A stretch of DNA of 64,000 nt. Source: Plectrocnemia conspersa. Its lineage: Eukaryota; Arthropoda; Insecta; Trichoptera; Polycentropodidae. Both the position numbers and the translations under genes were made by a program. The notes below the pieces were generated by a model. That model worked only from the letters and a program-made list of their open reading frames with translations. It made no database searches and was not told the origin of the DNA. The stretch is from the NCBI GenBank assembly GCA_009617715.1, contig VTFK01000096.1:310001-374000 (forward strand). Direction: 5' to 3'. Within the stretch, counting starts at the first letter, position 1, and each line of letters opens with the position of its first letter. This document shows positions 61,713-64,000 of this stretch, piece by piece.

Positions 61713-64000
61713 CAGTGGCGTACGGTGGGTGTTAATATTGGGTGTGCTATAAAAAATTAAAAAAAGTACATTTTTTTCATTTTATTAGCCGAGGTTTTGC
61801 ATGCCTAAACTGCTTTTAGAGCTTTTTTTCCCCATATATAATTAAATATATAAACATCAAACCTAATCTAAAATATTATTATATAAAAATATCAAATTTC
61901 CAATAAACATAAACTTATAATTATTTATATATAAAATCTAATCTTCTTTCTTTAATCGTAAATTTTTCTATCACGCTGTCATAAAAAGTGCTCTTCTTTT
62001 TAATATCCATAAGGATCCCTTTTTCTATTGAAATCAAGCTAAAGCCACATAGCCTTTCTTGGCTTTGGGTACTTCGATAACAATTATTAATTCGTTTCAG
62101 AGCAGAAAATGAACATTCTGCTGAAGCAGTACTGCTTGGAAGAGTTAATATTAGTTTGCCTATTTTATCTATTTCCTGAAAACCTGACTCAAGATTATTT
62201 GTGTTCATAAATTGTACAAGCTCATGAACAGATTTCTCTGCAAATTTAGGTAAATGATAAAGAACAGCAAGCTCATTTTTTTAACAGTAATTCATTTGGA
62301 AATTTTTCTTTATATTGCTCATATTTTTCTTTCTCCAGAAGGTGAAAATATTCCAATTTGGACATTGAAGAAAAACGGTTTTTAATTTGCTTACATATAT
62401 TATCAACTATTGTATTAAATAGTTGGCTAAACGCGTGCTTTTCTTCAACAAGCAAATCATTACTCAGTCTTGGATAATTTTCTTCCGTTACATAAGAATC
62501 CCATAATGTTTCATAATTATTTTCCTGTTCATGTCTGAGTTGTTGCAAAATTTCGGTAACTTTCTTACAGCAATATAATATGTCAAAAGATTTGATTGTA
62601 AAATGTTGTATAACACGTCAGTTTTTTCCAAAAGGTTTGAAAATATGTGGAGAAGTTTTTCTTGTTTCAAAATCTTCTAAAAAAAAGCTAAGAAAACCTC
62701 GTGCTTTTTATTACAGTGTCGGGGTCCCATAGTTCACAATTTTTCACGACGTCTCGAAAAAGTCCGTAAATTCATTTCTTTATTTTTTTGCACTGTGTTA
62801 CTTAACCGTGATGTATAATTCCATCTTGTAGGTGTAACAGAAGGAAGTCGTCTAGCTACAAACTCTTGTAAAGCATTTATTCGTTTGGAAGATTTCGAAA
62901 AGAATTCAGACAATCCATTTAAAGTTTGAAAGAATGATTTGCACACTTTTATATTGGAAAGACCTTGTTGTAATGTTAAATTCAACATATATGAGCATAG
63001 CAGTGTGTAAAAATGGCCAGTGGATAAACTTCGAGTACTTTGGCTTGCAAACCATTAATATGCCCACTCATTACACTCGCCCCATCATAAGTCTGTCCAA
63101 CTAATTTTTCTTGAATTTGAAATTCTTCAATTATATTTACAACGTGGCAAAATAAGCCATCGGCTGTTTTATCAGAGCTAACGTCTGTAAAGCCAATAAA
63201 CCGCTCGTAAACTTTACCTTCATAAACAAAACGCAAAACTGTCGAGAGCTGTGAGTTCGTCATTATATCTGAAGTTTCGTCAAGAATAATAGCGACAAAA
63301 TTTGCTGAATTTACTTCTTCCTTAATATGATCTTTAATAACATCACCAATCGCTTCAATTATGTCATTCTGTATGGATGGGGAAGTACCACGAAACACCG
63401 TTGCAGTATTTAAATGAGTATCCAAAACAGAATCGTATTCTCGAAGTGCATTTAAAAATTCAAGGTAATTTTCTTTGTTTAGTGAATTACAGGATTCATC
63501 GTGGCCTCGAAAAGGTTGTTCTTGTTTTCCTAGATATACTACTGCGTCAATCATTCCTTTTAATATTTCTCTATTTTTATGAACTTGTTCATTATGTTGA
63601 CTTATATTAGCTTTACGTTGAGCGTCAATCATGACTTCAATTCGTTGTTTTCCAAACATTTTGAGAGAAAAAAAATGATTGAACGTGCGACTGCTCTCTT
63701 TTGTGTTTTTTCAGTGCCGTTATCAGATAACTAAGGTCAGCAAATCCACTTTTACTCCCACGCTTCTTTCTTTGAAAACAATATACATGGCCAACAGAAC
63801 AATCTAGATCGAAGTTCGCAGCCTGTTAACCACTCAGTTCGTTCATATGATGAAAATGAAAAAAATGTCTTGTATATTCACATTTATTGTCTTTTATGCT
63901 TCATAAATAAATTGGGAAGAGGTGGACGTGGTTTGGCAATTTTGATTATCTTCAATTTAATTTCATAACTTCTTTTTTTGAAAGTGGATTATTCAGAATA
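61713..64000 (-). mobile_element. ZMYM1/TTF-type hAT transposon, 3' end inside window
   Basis: CAGTGGCGTAC at 61713-61723 has the form of the terminal inverted repeat of hAT elements that encode TTF-zinc-finger transposases. It lies about 210 bases past the end of the transposase frame. The preceding 8-mer GTGTGTAT (61705-61712) is the candidate target duplication. Its partner and the 5' terminus lie beyond the right edge. The termini do not match either of the other two hAT families in the window. Confidence 0.78.
61921..63870 (-). pseudogene. ZMYM1-like hAT transposase pseudogene
   Basis: In minus-strand order, a TTF-type zinc finger near 63725-63850 (WLTGC, LFCWPCILFS) is followed by a frameshift and SGFADLSYLITALKKHK. 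The long piece 63659-62982 (225 codons) has the RNase H-like catalytic region: FVAIILDETSDI, GQTYDGASVMSGHINGLQAK and THCYAH. An extra AT dinucleotide after THCYAH shifts the frame into 62988-62734. Further shifts lead to ELWDPDT, the 62548-62273 piece (EENYPRLSNDLL, then a lysine-rich helix) and the 62208-61921 C terminus with SSTASAECSFSALKRI, the hATC dimerisation motif. At least five frame breaks make it nonfunctional. Domain order and spacing are otherwise complete, so it decayed recently compared with the other relics. Confidence 0.92.

Overview
The window looks like insect (or at least arthropod) nuclear DNA, and almost all of it is intergenic or deep-intronic. Evidence for this is the relics of typical arthropod transposons (hAT, mariner-like, a non-LTR retrotransposon, tRNA-derived repeats), metazoan splice signals, no long open genes, and blocks that by eye are not CpG-depleted. 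The order is not resolved; the composition would suit Hymenoptera or Lepidoptera, but I saw no diagnostic gene. The many short reading frames that lie open on both strands inside GC/CpG-rich blocks look like chance, and I did not call them genes. Layout: two kinds of DNA alternate on a 1-3 kb scale. CpG-rich, repeat-poor blocks (about 1.4-4.4, 5.6-8.8, 9.2-13.2, 16-17.6, 21.5-24.8, 26.9-27.6, 31.1-34.4, 37.9-39.1, 40.3-40.9, 43.7-44.8, 46.4-47.7, 49.8-52.2, 54.2-54.9, 55.9-57.5 and 59.2-61.7 kb) resemble old single-copy regulatory or intronic sequence. AT-rich blocks between them carry the mobile-element debris. Mobile elements: two near-identical nonautonomous hAT elements of about 630 bp lie 14 kb apart in opposite orientation, each with perfect 8-bp target duplications and each keeping only the C-terminal end of a transposase. 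A second hAT relic with its own inverted termini sits 110 bp from one of them. A third, ZMYM1/TTF-type hAT pseudogene runs off the right edge of the window. A further hAT-like fragment is at 49 kb. At 25.3-26.2 kb a minus-strand mariner catalytic fragment abuts a plus-strand Tc1/mariner-type fragment from a different family. A reverse-transcriptase scrap lies at 4.65 kb. Four anonymous repeat families, a 59-bp-arm foldback element and a terminal-inverted-repeat element at 53.3-53.8 kb complete the set. Gene signals: the best is at 30.79-31.06 kb on the plus strand. A CTAAC branch point, a pyrimidine tract and CAG sit directly against GTAAGA, the arrangement of a recursive-splicing (ratchet) site. 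It is followed by an exon-sized stretch with an ATG and a good 5' splice site. This suggests the window lies inside a very long plus-strand intron. A TATA-containing, palindrome-rich CpG island at 40.67-40.75 kb is a candidate core promoter. A roughly 117-nt hairpin at 57.3 kb, whose core arm differences are all G-U compatible in the plus-strand transcript, is a candidate structured or microRNA-like RNA. No operon, CRISPR array, defence locus or other multi-gene system was found.
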